From Galbibacter sp. BG1 (GTDB lineage: Bacteria > Bacteroidota > Bacteroidia > Flavobacteriales > Flavobacteriaceae), in assembly GCF_013391805.1 (NCBI RefSeq), contig NZ_CP058364.1:2168501-2232500 (forward strand): a stretch of 64,000 bases of DNA, written 5' to 3'. The notes beneath the pieces were generated by a model, which saw only the letters and a program-made list of their open reading frames with translations, did no database searches and was not told the DNA's origin. The translations under genes were made by a program, and so were the position numbers. Within the stretch, counting starts at the first letter, position 1. Each line of letters starts with the position of its first letter. Shown here piece after piece: positions 18,405-26,909 of this stretch.

Positions 18405-20252
18405 TTAAATTGATATTTTATTGAGTTCCATGACCCCTGTAAGAAAGGCTGCTGAATGCGGTATCCAATCTTCATCCGTTAAGGAAAACGGACCGTCATT
18501 TTCTTTTTTAGGAGTTACATCCATCTCAAACTGTTTTCCAGTAGAAAAACCGTTGCAAACCACCCCCCGAGTATTAAACCATGTTCCGGCAGTTTTATTT
18601 CCAATGGCATTTACCATACTTCTGGGCAGTGCTTGGTTTTTTGGAATATCTTCTGAATAGATAACAGATCCTTTTAAACAATCATGGGTAACCCCAGCAT
18701 TTAATCCGGCAATCCATTGAAGGTTACCAAATGCAATAGCCTTAAGCTTTTCATCTTTAAATAAGCCGTATAACTTGGCAGCAATGGCTGCTGTGTAGCC
18801 GTAAATGCTGTTGGTTCCGTGAAAAAATCCAGCAAACCAAATAGGCCCTTCGTTTCCAAATATTCCGTTAGGGACAATTAGAAACGGATTCTCAAAGCAG
18901 GACGGGATTAAAAAGCCATCTGCATAGTTTTTCAGCATTTTTTTCCATTTTGAGGCATTTTCATGATTGGGCCAAAGTTCGAGCATCTCAAAAAAAGGAA
19001 TAAGGTAATTTGGAAACAGGCCACCGGCATCTGCTCCATATTCTTTATGTTTTATGGCATGCACCCACAAATTTTCACTGTGTGGCAAACTGTCAAATTC
19101 TTTGAAATGGCCATAGTACCCCTGTTCTGGGGTATCGATAGGGATTTGTCTTTGCAAAATTTGGTTGGCGTAGGCAATGCTTATTTCTTTGTATTGTTTA
19201 TCTCCTTTTTTGTAGCGTTCCAAAGCTCCCCAGCATAGAAAAATCAAATCTCGTGTTAGCCATTCATCGCTCGGGATTTTTGTACTTTCTGATAAACCTC
19301 TTTGGAATTTACTGTATCCATAGTCCCCCATTGGGGTCGCTTTATTTAAGAGCCAATCTAATGATGTATCTGCTGTATTTACGTACTTCTCTATTTTTTC
19401 TGAATATTGTTCTGGTAAAACTTTGGCAGATTTGTATAGAGCTACTACAGCTTTTGCCACATCATTTGGCAAAATAAAATCTTCATGTCCGAGAAGATCA
19501 TGAGACATGGCGCCTTCAGGATAGCCTAATTCCTTGGCCTTTTCTTGGGTCATAACCAAATAATCCGCGCCTACGGTTATTTGTTCGTAAACCCGTTTTA
19601 GGTAATTTTCATCAATACTTGAATGCTTGTATTCAGCGATGTCAGTCAAACAAATTATCATCGCGCTTTGAGCTGGGCTTTCTGCCCAGAGGGCTCCTGC
19701 GTCTTGCCATCCTGCCCCAACTCCGGTAAAATGTTTTCGTCTTTCCAACATATCTACCGAAGCCCAAAGATGTGTCTCCTGCCAGAGAATTTCTTTTTTT
19801 ACCCGTAAGTTTGATTGTTTATACAAGATTTCATTTTCTTTATTTACCAAGATTTTCCAGGTTCCTTCTTCTTCAATGTTTTTAAATTCCGCAATCCACC
19901 AATGGCTTTTCCATTGTTCTCCCCAGTAGGTAAAAGGTTGTTGGTATTCGTCTTCATTTTTTTCTGGAATGAGTTTGCATGTAGTATCAACAGTCATTAG
20001 TTCTTTCTCGGGAACCCTAATTATAATTTTAACAGTCTCTCCTAAATTATAACCTATTTGCGAGTAAAGAATACCGCTTACTTTGGTGTTTATGGAAGAA
20101 AAATCATCTGGCAGACTAAAACTATAATCTTGCCAATATATCTCTTTAGCATTTTCATTATTGCAGGCTAAGGAAGAGCCAGCTAAAATTCCCCCACTGA
20201 ATAATGTAGAGTTTTTTATAAATTTTCTTCTGGATGGTTGGTTGTTTTTCAT
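18405..20252 (-). CDS. GH9-like six-hairpin glycosidase, Tat lipoprotein, altered catalytic residues
   Basis: The 615-residue product starts with a twin-arginine signal (SRRKFI, residues 7-12) and a lipobox ending SSLAC (Cys30), so it is probably folded before export and lipidated. Residues about 55-150 resemble the N-terminal Ig-like domain of GH9 cellulases (GILYSQIGYN). The rest resembles the GH9 alpha-toroid, but the DAGD motif reads DAGA (D184-A187), replacing the usual catalytic base, and the C-terminal NE acid motif appears as WIPHSAAFLTG without the glutamate. It therefore is either a non-canonical hydrolase or a binding protein. It is the first gene of the leftward operon and starts 18 bp from a 48-bp palindrome. 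Confidence 0.65.
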   Translation of the reverse strand: MKNNQPSRRKFIKNSTLFSGGILAGSSLACNNENAKEIYWQDYSFSLPDDFSSINTKVSGILYSQIGYNLGETVKIIIRVPEKELMTVDTTCKLIPEKNEDEYQQPFTYWGEQWKSHWWIAEFKNIEEEGTWKILVNKENEILYKQSNLRVKKEILWQETHLWASVDMLERRKHFTGVGAGWQDAGALWAESPAQSAMIICLTDIAEYKHSSIDENYLKRVYEQITVGADYLVMTQEKAKELGYPEGAMSHDLLGHEDFILPNDVAKAVVALYKSAKVLPEQYSEKIEKYVNTADTSLDWLLNKATPMGDYGYSKFQRGLSESTKIPSDEWLTRDLIFLCWGALERYKKGDKQYKEISIAYANQILQRQIPIDTPEQGYYGHFKEFDSLPHSENLWVHAIKHKEYGADAGGLFPNYLIPFFEMLELWPNHENASKWKKMLKNYADGFLIPSCFENPFLIVPNGIFGNEGPIWFAGFFHGTNSIYGYTAAIAAKLYGLFKDEKLKAIAFGNLQWIAGLNAGVTHDCLKGSVIYSEDIPKNQALPRSMVNAIGNKTAGTWFNTRGVVCNGFSTGKQFEMDVTPKKENDGPFSLTDEDWIPHSAAFLTGVMELNKISI

Positions 20253-20269
20253 AACGTTGGTTGAAACTC

Positions 20270-20317
20270 AAAAATAGAAAATAAAACTTGTACGTACAAG
20301 TTTTATTTTCTATTTTT
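20270..20317. promoter_or_regulatory. 48-bp perfect palindrome between divergent operons, probable GntR operator
   Basis: Arms of 24 bases meet at 20293/20294 without spacer or mismatch; the centre ACTTGTACGTACAAGT (20286-20301) equals the core at 15663-15678, the outer parts are A/T runs. It fills most of the 82 bp between the GH9-like start (20252) and the GH36-like start (20335), so a bound repressor would shut both promoters. I cannot place a clean -7 box on either side; TATTTTTA within each arm end is a near match. Confidence 0.82.
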
Positions 20318-20334
20318 AATCAAATTTTTTATTG

Positions 20335-22491
20335 ATGAAAACTTTCTTAAAATGGATCTTTCCAATTGTTTTTAGTGGAACTATGCTTGGCCAAAACTAT
20401 ACGAGATTCAACGGAGATAGCATTACATTGAACAATGGAATTATAAAACGGACTTTTTCCTTTTCTGATAATCGGTGGAACACAGCTCGTTTTGGGATTC
20501 TTGAAGGGAAAGACACCCTGATAGGCCGAAGCGAAGATTTTTCTTTTCTTTTAGATGATGAGCTTATAACGGGAAATAGCTCGTGGGAATTTAAAAATCA
20601 GAAATCACTTAACACCAAAGATGGGGGATACGGTTTTTCCGTTACACTTCAACAGAAAATAAATAGTCCTACCATTGAAGTGACCCTTTTTTACGTAATG
20701 TATCCAAACCTTCCTATTACAAGAAAATGGATGAACATTAAAAATATCTCATCCAGAGAAATTAAAATAGAAGGGATGGTTATAGAAAGTCTTAATACTA
20801 CTTTAGAAGCGACATCCAGTTGGGTATATCAAAACTATGCCAGAATGAAGCATTTAATGAAATATATTGGAGATTGGGACGACGCCTTGGTTGTTGTTCA
20901 TGATATGGGTAAGCAAAAAGGGATCGCCTTGGGGAATGAAACGATAGGAGTGCTTAAAAGAACTGCTTTTCATACGGAAAAAAATAATATAGAAATAGGG
21001 CTCACTCAGCCCGATCAAGATTATGCCTTTAGAAAATGGTTAAAACCGAACGAAAAATGGGAAATTCCAAAAGTGTTTATCGGACTCTATAATAATCGAA
21101 ACGACGGCTTCGATATTGTGAACAATGAAATTAATTATTTTATAAAAAAACATATGAAGCCCAGGGTTTTAAATATGGAGGAAAAACCCACTTTTATCTA
21201 TAATACTTGGTATCCTTTTCGAACACATATAAACGATTCCCTTATTAGATCTGTGGCCAAAGCTGCTGCAGAGTGTGGAATTGAAGAGTTTGTAATAGAT
21301 GATGGATGGCAGGTTAATAGTCACCGACAATCATCGATTCGTGGATGGGGAGAGAATTACGGCGATTGGTTGGTAGATAAAAATAAGTTTCCAGACGGGT
21401 TAAAACCTGTATTCGATTATATTAAATCGCTAGGGATGAAGCCAGGTTTATGGATATCCATTGGTTCTGCCACCAAAGACTCCAAGGTCTTTCAAGAGCA
21501 TCCCGAATGGTTTGTGAGAAATGAAGAAGGAGCGATAGGGAACCTCCATTTCGACAGCAAAGAAGACCAAGGCTTTTATACGGCTTCCTTTGGTACCCCA
21601 TGGAAAAATTATATTAAAGGTATACTGCTGGGGTTAGTAAAAGATTATGGCCTGGCTTATGCTAAATTGGACTTGGCCGTAGTGTGCAGCCCATACGTTA
21701 ATAATGAATCTATAGCTGGTTCTTATGCTGAAAACCATCCAAAATATAAGGATCAACCTGAATCGCTTATTGTTCTGTATGATGAGCTTATTAGTTTTTT
21801 TGATGAACTCCATAAAGAGGCTCCAGATCTATTTATTGATTGTACTTTTGAAACGGCAGGAAAGCTTCATATGATGGATTATGCTTTGGCTAAAAATGCA
21901 GAAGGTAACTGGCTGTCTAATTTTGAAGAGGCTTCGCCAGTAGGAGCTTTGAGGGTTCGGCAAATGGCTTGGTGGAGAAGTCCAGCTTTACCAGCATCTT
22001 CACTGGTTATTGGAAACTTACCTATGGACGATCCCGATTTTATGTTTGGATTTAAATCGCTCATTGGTACCGTACCAATCGTTCTTGGAGATCCGAGAAA
22101 AATTTGGAGTGAAAAGAAAGAACTTATTCACAAATGGGCAATCTGGTTGAAAGCGATGCAGAAAAAACATGACTACATGTCTTATAGAAAAGACCTAAAA
22201 GGGTTTGGTGAACCCAATGAAGGTATGTGGGACGGATGGCAACGCATTAATTTCCAAACTAAAAGCGGTGGAATTTTTGGAGTATTTAAGCAAGGGGCCT
22301 TAGAAAGCGATAGGCAAGTGTTTTTAACAGAACTTAATCCAAAAGATACATATGAGATTAGGGAAGCAGTTTCAGAAAAAATAGTATTAAAAGAAAAAGG
22401 GGAGTTTTTAATGAAGAATGGTATTAAAATTGAAATCCCAAAGCCCTATGGTGGTAAAATTTTTGAAGTAACCAAAGCTTCAACTCCTTAA
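20335..22491 (+). CDS. GH36-like alpha-galactosidase family protein (divergent active site)
   Basis: This 718-residue protein has a signal peptide (MKTFLKWIFPIVFSGTMLGQ), a beta-sandwich N-domain and a melibiase-type TIM barrel: FVIDDGWQV (residues 319-327), GMKPGLWIS and AYAKLDLA with D446 as candidate nucleophile (usual motif KWD). The acid/base region, normally C-x-SGGGR ... WxSDN, reads IDCTFETAGK ... GNWLSNF, so the usual aspartate is not obvious. GH36 enzymes release terminal alpha-galactose or alpha-GalNAc; this one may act on another sugar. The ATG at 20335 is preferred over the TTG just before it. First gene of the rightward operon with the GH140-like and GntR genes. Confidence 0.75.
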   Translation: MKTFLKWIFPIVFSGTMLGQNYTRFNGDSITLNNGIIKRTFSFSDNRWNTARFGILEGKDTLIGRSEDFSFLLDDELITGNSSWEFKNQKSLNTKDGGYGFSVTLQQKINSPTIEVTLFYVMYPNLPITRKWMNIKNISSREIKIEGMVIESLNTTLEATSSWVYQNYARMKHLMKYIGDWDDALVVVHDMGKQKGIALGNETIGVLKRTAFHTEKNNIEIGLTQPDQDYAFRKWLKPNEKWEIPKVFIGLYNNRNDGFDIVNNEINYFIKKHMKPRVLNMEEKPTFIYNTWYPFRTHINDSLIRSVAKAAAECGIEEFVIDDGWQVNSHRQSSIRGWGENYGDWLVDKNKFPDGLKPVFDYIKSLGMKPGLWISIGSATKDSKVFQEHPEWFVRNEEGAIGNLHFDSKEDQGFYTASFGTPWKNYIKGILLGLVKDYGLAYAKLDLAVVCSPYVNNESIAGSYAENHPKYKDQPESLIVLYDELISFFDELHKEAPDLFIDCTFETAGKLHMMDYALAKNAEGNWLSNFEEASPVGALRVRQMAWWRSPALPASSLVIGNLPMDDPDFMFGFKSLIGTVPIVLGDPRKIWSEKKELIHKWAIWLKAMQKKHDYMSYRKDLKGFGEPNEGMWDGWQRINFQTKSGGIFGVFKQGALESDRQVFLTELNPKDTYEIREAVSEKIVLKEKGEFLMKNGIKIEIPKPYGGKIFEVTKASTP

Positions 22492-22566
22492 TAATTTATT
22501 ATTTTCACTTTTTTAAATACTGCTAGCTATCATTAACAGAATCAATTTAAACATATTAATTACTCT

Positions 22567-23952
22567 ATGAAAATATACATATCCGCACTTATATTTATCC
22601 TCACTTTGAAAATAGGGGCTCAAGAACCATTGCCCAAATTAATGATAAGTGAAAACAAAAAGTATATATCTACGGCAAATGGAAAACCATTTTTTTGGTT
22701 GGGAGATACTGCTTGGGAATTATTTCATAGACTTACAAAAGAAGAGGTGCAAATTTATTTGGATGATAGAAAAGAAAAGGGGTTTACGGTAATTCAAGCC
22801 GTTATTTTGGCTGAGTTGGACGGCTTAAAAACGCCAAACGCCAATGGAGACATACCGCTTATAAATCAAGATCCAACCAGTATTAATGAACCTTATTTTA
22901 AATTTATTGATTATGTTTTGGAAGAAGCACAAAAAAGAGAAATATATGTAGCCCTCTTACCAACTTGGGGAGATAAATTTAATAAGGCCTGGGGGGAAGG
23001 CCCGGAAATTTTCACACCTAATAATGCGCAGATTTTTGGTAAAATCCTAGCGAAAAGATATAAGAATCAGTCTAACATCATTTGGGTTTTGGGAGGCGAT
23101 AGATGGCCAGAGGATAAGGAAGATAAAGATATTGTAAATGCCATGGCATCAGGGATTTTGGCTAATGACAAAAATCATTTAATTACATATCATCCGAACG
23201 GTGGTAAAAAGGCACGGGATTATTTTGATACTTCTTGGTTGGATTTTGACTTTTTTCAAACAGGTCATGACCGGTTGGCTAAAGATTATCAATTTGTTGC
23301 GGAAAGTTTAAAAATGAGTCCGTCCAAACCAGTGATCAATGGAGAGCCTAGATACGAAAACCATCCAGATAGATTTAAACCAGATATGTATGGTTGGATG
23401 GATGCCTCGGATGTAAGGGCCTCCGCTTATTGGACTTTTCTCTCTGGGGGCGCAGGGTATACCTATGGTACCCATGATATCTGGCAAATGTTTAGTCCCG
23501 GCAAAGAACCTATAAATTATGTAAGGACTCATTGGAAAGAATCATTGCATTTGCCAGGGTGTCGCCAATTATCCTTTTTAAAACAAATTTTAGAATCCTT
23601 GCCATGGTACGAATTACAACCTGCACAGTCGCTTCTTTCAGGAGATAATCCAGAAGACGAAACACATATTACCGTTGCCAATATAGCAAAAAAGCAATTG
23701 GTAGTTGCTTATACGCCTTTTGGACGCCCAGTTACATTGAAAGAGGATTCTTTGATGGAAATTTTTAATAATAAAACCATCTATGCGCTTTGGTTTAACC
23801 CACGGGATGGAAGTATTCAAGAAATAGGTGACTTCCAAGCTAATGAAAATATTATGAAATTTGAGCCTTGGTCTATTGGAAGAGGGAGCGATTTCCTGTT
23901 AATTCTTTGCGATAAAGCTAAAAGTGAAAAGATCCTGAAAACTCTAAAATAA
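22567..23952 (+). CDS. DUF4038 / GH140-like glycoside hydrolase (apiosidase family)
   Basis: The 461-residue product has a cleavable signal peptide (to about residue 18) and the DUF4038 start FFWLGDTAWELFHRL. WVLGGDRWPED (D178) and PVINGEPRYE (E260) match the positions of the catalytic pair reported for GH140 apiosidase. The C-terminal part (from about 370) looks like the collagen-binding-type beta domain common after DUF4038. Known members release apiose from rhamnogalacturonan-II; the family is broad, so the substrate is inferred only. It lies 75 bp after the GH36-like gene and 84 bp before gntR. Confidence 0.8.
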   Translation: MKIYISALIFILTLKIGAQEPLPKLMISENKKYISTANGKPFFWLGDTAWELFHRLTKEEVQIYLDDRKEKGFTVIQAVILAELDGLKTPNANGDIPLINQDPTSINEPYFKFIDYVLEEAQKREIYVALLPTWGDKFNKAWGEGPEIFTPNNAQIFGKILAKRYKNQSNIIWVLGGDRWPEDKEDKDIVNAMASGILANDKNHLITYHPNGGKKARDYFDTSWLDFDFFQTGHDRLAKDYQFVAESLKMSPSKPVINGEPRYENHPDRFKPDMYGWMDASDVRASAYWTFLSGGAGYTYGTHDIWQMFSPGKEPINYVRTHWKESLHLPGCRQLSFLKQILESLPWYELQPAQSLLSGDNPEDETHITVANIAKKQLVVAYTPFGRPVTLKEDSLMEIFNNKTIYALWFNPRDGSIQEIGDFQANENIMKFEPWSIGRGSDFLLILCDKAKSEKILKTLK

Positions 23953-24036
23953 TTTTTGCGGAAGTATTTTTTATTTAAAAATTCTATTATTTGAAGAGCT
24001 ACACTGCAAATTTTATTTATAAATATATGCGTATTG

Positions 24037-24759
24037 ATGAAGAGTGACGACAAACATATTCCAAAATACCAAATAGTAGGAGACTACTTAAAGAAGAAAA
24101 TCCAAAAAGGAGTTTACGAGCCAGGGGATTATTTACCCTCAGAAAATGCGCTTTGTAAAGAGTTTAAAATAACCCGTACTACCGCCAGAAAGGCTTTAGA
24201 TGAGTTGTTAAACGACGGTTTTATTAAGAAGGAAAGAGGAAGAGGAAGCCTTGTTATCGAAAAAAATAAAGCTCTTGGGTTATTGACTGTGAAGGGTTTT
24301 TCTGAAGTCTCAGGAAAAAAGTCTCAAACCATTGTTCTTGAAGACACCAATGAAAATGAATTACCACAGGATTATTTGATGGGACTTTTCGATGACGATA
24401 AGGACGCTAGGTGGGTTACTTTCAAACGTCTTCGCGTTTTAGACGGAACTCCCATCATGGTAGATAAAACTTTTTATTCGTTAAGCCATTTGCCATTAAT
24501 TTCAGCAAATAAGTTTGTAGACAATTCATTTTTTAAAACTTTAAGTAAAAATCATTTGATTGAAATAAAAGGTGCTGAACAAGAATTAAGGGCCATACAT
24601 GCCAATGAAGCCATAGCCAAAAAACTAGATATAGAAGAGGGAAGCCCTATTTTGCATATCTCCATTAAATTCACCACTAGTAAGCCAAACTTTTTTGTTT
24701 ACAGTGAAGTCTACAGCAGCACCAAAAAGTATCCAATTAGCAACAGTTATTTTTTATAA
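24037..24759 (+). CDS. GntR-family (HutC/UTRA) transcriptional regulator
   Basis: The 240-residue protein has an N-terminal winged helix (PKYQIVGDYLKKKI, LPSENALCKEFKITRTTARK, DGFIKKERGRGSLV) and a C-terminal UTRA-type effector domain (RWVTFKRLRVLDGTPIMVDK ... EEGSPILHI). HutC-type regulators are mostly repressors of sugar-use genes released by a phosphorylated sugar. It ends the rightward operon and is the best candidate to bind the two ACTTGTACGTACAAGT palindromes, which would also give autoregulation. The ATG at 24037 is preferred to the preceding TTG. Confidence 0.9.
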   Translation: MKSDDKHIPKYQIVGDYLKKKIQKGVYEPGDYLPSENALCKEFKITRTTARKALDELLNDGFIKKERGRGSLVIEKNKALGLLTVKGFSEVSGKKSQTIVLEDTNENELPQDYLMGLFDDDKDARWVTFKRLRVLDGTPIMVDKTFYSLSHLPLISANKFVDNSFFKTLSKNHLIEIKGAEQELRAIHANEAIAKKLDIEEGSPILHISIKFTTSKPNFFVYSEVYSSTKKYPISNSYFL

Positions 24760-24791
24760 TTTTTACGATTGGTTGTACTTTCTTAAACGGA

Positions 24792-26717
24792 TTATTTATT
24801 GCATCGAGCAACAAAACCTCCGTAAGGCAATACTGTAACTTCAATAGATTTGGCTTTTGGGGAATAATTAAAAGATCTTGAGGACTTTCCATCACTTATA
24901 ATGTCAAAATAAGCTTCACCTTCAATGAATAAGGTGTCTACCGTCCAAGTCTTTGCCTTGTCTTCCCCATTAATTCCGCAAAAATACCAACAATCACCTT
25001 TTCTTCTAGCCAATATAACATCCTTACCAGGTGTTCCTGCCAAGTACTTAACTTCGTCCCATGTGGTGGGTACATTTCTTAAAAAATCCTTTGCGTAGGC
25101 TGGAATAGATTCATAACCTTCTTTAGACCCTCCGAAATGCTGAATTCCAGATTCAAATAGAACCGATAAAGCAAGTTCATGCGCGTAGCTGGTAATATGG
25201 GGCATTTTATTATCTAAAAATAATACTGGAGTATAATCCATAGAACCAATTACATTTCTTGTAAATGGCAAAATAGTATTGTTTACGGGTGCTCTCTGTG
25301 TGTAAGTTTTTTTAAACGAATAGCATTCGGCACCTAATACACTTTCTATAGTTACAAGATTGGGGTAGGTGCGGGCCCAACCCCTTGGGATGCTCGCTCC
25401 ATGAAAATTCACTAAAATCTCAAAATCGGCTGCATCTTTAAGAATTTCAGGGTATAGTTCTAAAATTTTCTGTTTGTCACTTTGGAAGAAATCTACCTTA
25501 ACACCTTTTATGCCCCAATCATGAAGCTTTTTAAAAGTAGCTCTTCTAATATCTTTTAAATGCATTTTATCCCTTGGTTCTTCACCAACGGTATTATGCG
25601 GGCCACCCGAATTATACCATAGCAACAAACCGACATTTTTGGAATTGGCATACTTTACGAGGTTTTCAATATCACCGCCTTTCATTTTATTCCAATTGGC
25701 ATCCACCAAAGAATATTCCCAGCCCATTTCTGAAGCTAGATCTACGTATTCTTTCAACTTATTAAAGTCTTGCGGACTATCATGATCTGCTAGCCAACTC
25801 CATGATGCTCTGCCGGGAGCAATCCAAGAGGTGTTTTGTAATTGATTTTCTTCACTCACATGGGTAACTAGATTGGAGTTAACAATTTCATTAAGGTCTT
25901 TGGATAGAGCTACAGTAACCCAGCTAGTTTTCCATGGAAGCGTATGGGAAGGGTTGGTATCATATTTTCCTTCGGCCTCCGCTTGGTTAGGAAAAACCAT
26001 TTCATATTCCTTTTCCCGTGAATTTGCTTTAAAATGTAATCCTGCATAAGAAGTGTCCAAACCTGCATCACTTACTAAAGCATATGTGTCATTAAGTTTA
26101 AAAAGAGCTGGGAAACACCATCCTTCTTCAGTAGGGGATTTTTCATATAAATTTGTGATTTCCTCAAAATATTGCTCGTAGGCAGGCCCCCATTTTGTGG
26201 GTTTCGCCTGGGGCATTAGCCATGCTTTTCCTTCGGCAGCAAATTTTAGGGTACTCACATCTTTTTTTATAGATACCTCTTGTTCCGATTGTTCTGGGAA
26301 GACGTAACGATAGGCATATCCATAGTCGTATAATTGAAACTCAACATCAAAGGTTTTGCCCGACTCATTTTGTACGGTAATTCTTTTTTGTATTCCAGAA
26401 GCTGTAACGTCCAGTTGCTTACCGGTTTTTAGCTTATAACTTTGGGTAAAACTACTATCTTTCGATACGTACTTGATCGAAAGTTCTTTAGAAAAGTCAG
26501 CATCACTTCTTACAATACCTAGTTTGGCATTTTTTATTACGGGATCGCTCTCAAAGTATAGGTCGTAAAAAAGAAATCCTTCTTGTGTGTAGATTTTGCT
26601 TTTGATGGTGTTATTTAGAGAAGAAAAGGTAATTTCCTGCGCTTGTTCCTGTTTGCAAGAATTAAGTGATATTAAAAGTGTGATTACTGATAATTTCAAC
26701 AAAAATGTTTTGTGCAT
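24792..26717 (-). CDS. GH97 glycoside hydrolase, retaining (alpha-galactosidase-type) lipoprotein
   Basis: The 641-residue lipoprotein (LNSCKQ, Cys21) has the GH97 layout: N-terminal beta-sandwich, TIM barrel (WSWLADHDSP, YSLVDANWNKM, LLLWYNSGGPH) and a small C-terminal beta domain. GIKGVKVDFFQSD supplies D409 and VLGAE supplies E464. In the retaining alpha-galactosidase of Bacteroides thetaiotaomicron the nucleophile and acid/base are D415 and E470, the same 55-residue spacing; the inverting alpha-glucosidase branch (SusB) lacks the nucleophile. I therefore infer a retaining alpha-galactosidase. It converges on gntR and is divergent from the esterase gene. Confidence 0.85.
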   Translation of the reverse strand: MHKTFLLKLSVITLLISLNSCKQEQAQEITFSSLNNTIKSKIYTQEGFLFYDLYFESDPVIKNAKLGIVRSDADFSKELSIKYVSKDSSFTQSYKLKTGKQLDVTASGIQKRITVQNESGKTFDVEFQLYDYGYAYRYVFPEQSEQEVSIKKDVSTLKFAAEGKAWLMPQAKPTKWGPAYEQYFEEITNLYEKSPTEEGWCFPALFKLNDTYALVSDAGLDTSYAGLHFKANSREKEYEMVFPNQAEAEGKYDTNPSHTLPWKTSWVTVALSKDLNEIVNSNLVTHVSEENQLQNTSWIAPGRASWSWLADHDSPQDFNKLKEYVDLASEMGWEYSLVDANWNKMKGGDIENLVKYANSKNVGLLLWYNSGGPHNTVGEEPRDKMHLKDIRRATFKKLHDWGIKGVKVDFFQSDKQKILELYPEILKDAADFEILVNFHGASIPRGWARTYPNLVTIESVLGAECYSFKKTYTQRAPVNNTILPFTRNVIGSMDYTPVLFLDNKMPHITSYAHELALSVLFESGIQHFGGSKEGYESIPAYAKDFLRNVPTTWDEVKYLAGTPGKDVILARRKGDCWYFCGINGEDKAKTWTVDTLFIEGEAYFDIISDGKSSRSFNYSPKAKSIEVTVLPYGGFVARCNK

Positions 26718-26909
26718 GGTGGTTTTGGTATTGGTGAATCCTAGTTGTCGTTAATTCAAAAATATAAAATAGATAAAATTTTAACGGAACCAATTGTACT
26801 TTTTTTGTTCCATTGAAATAATACACTGCACTTTTGATAAAATTGGATTACCAAGGCTATCTAAACCGATATAATTTTATAGATAGCTTCAATTAATAAT
26901 TAAAATTTT

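Noticed and set aside
26788..26815. GGAAC...GTTCC inverted repeat and TTGTACTTT half-sites near GH97
   Set aside because: Only five paired bases; the TTGTAC half-site lacks the symmetric partner seen in the two strong palindromes.
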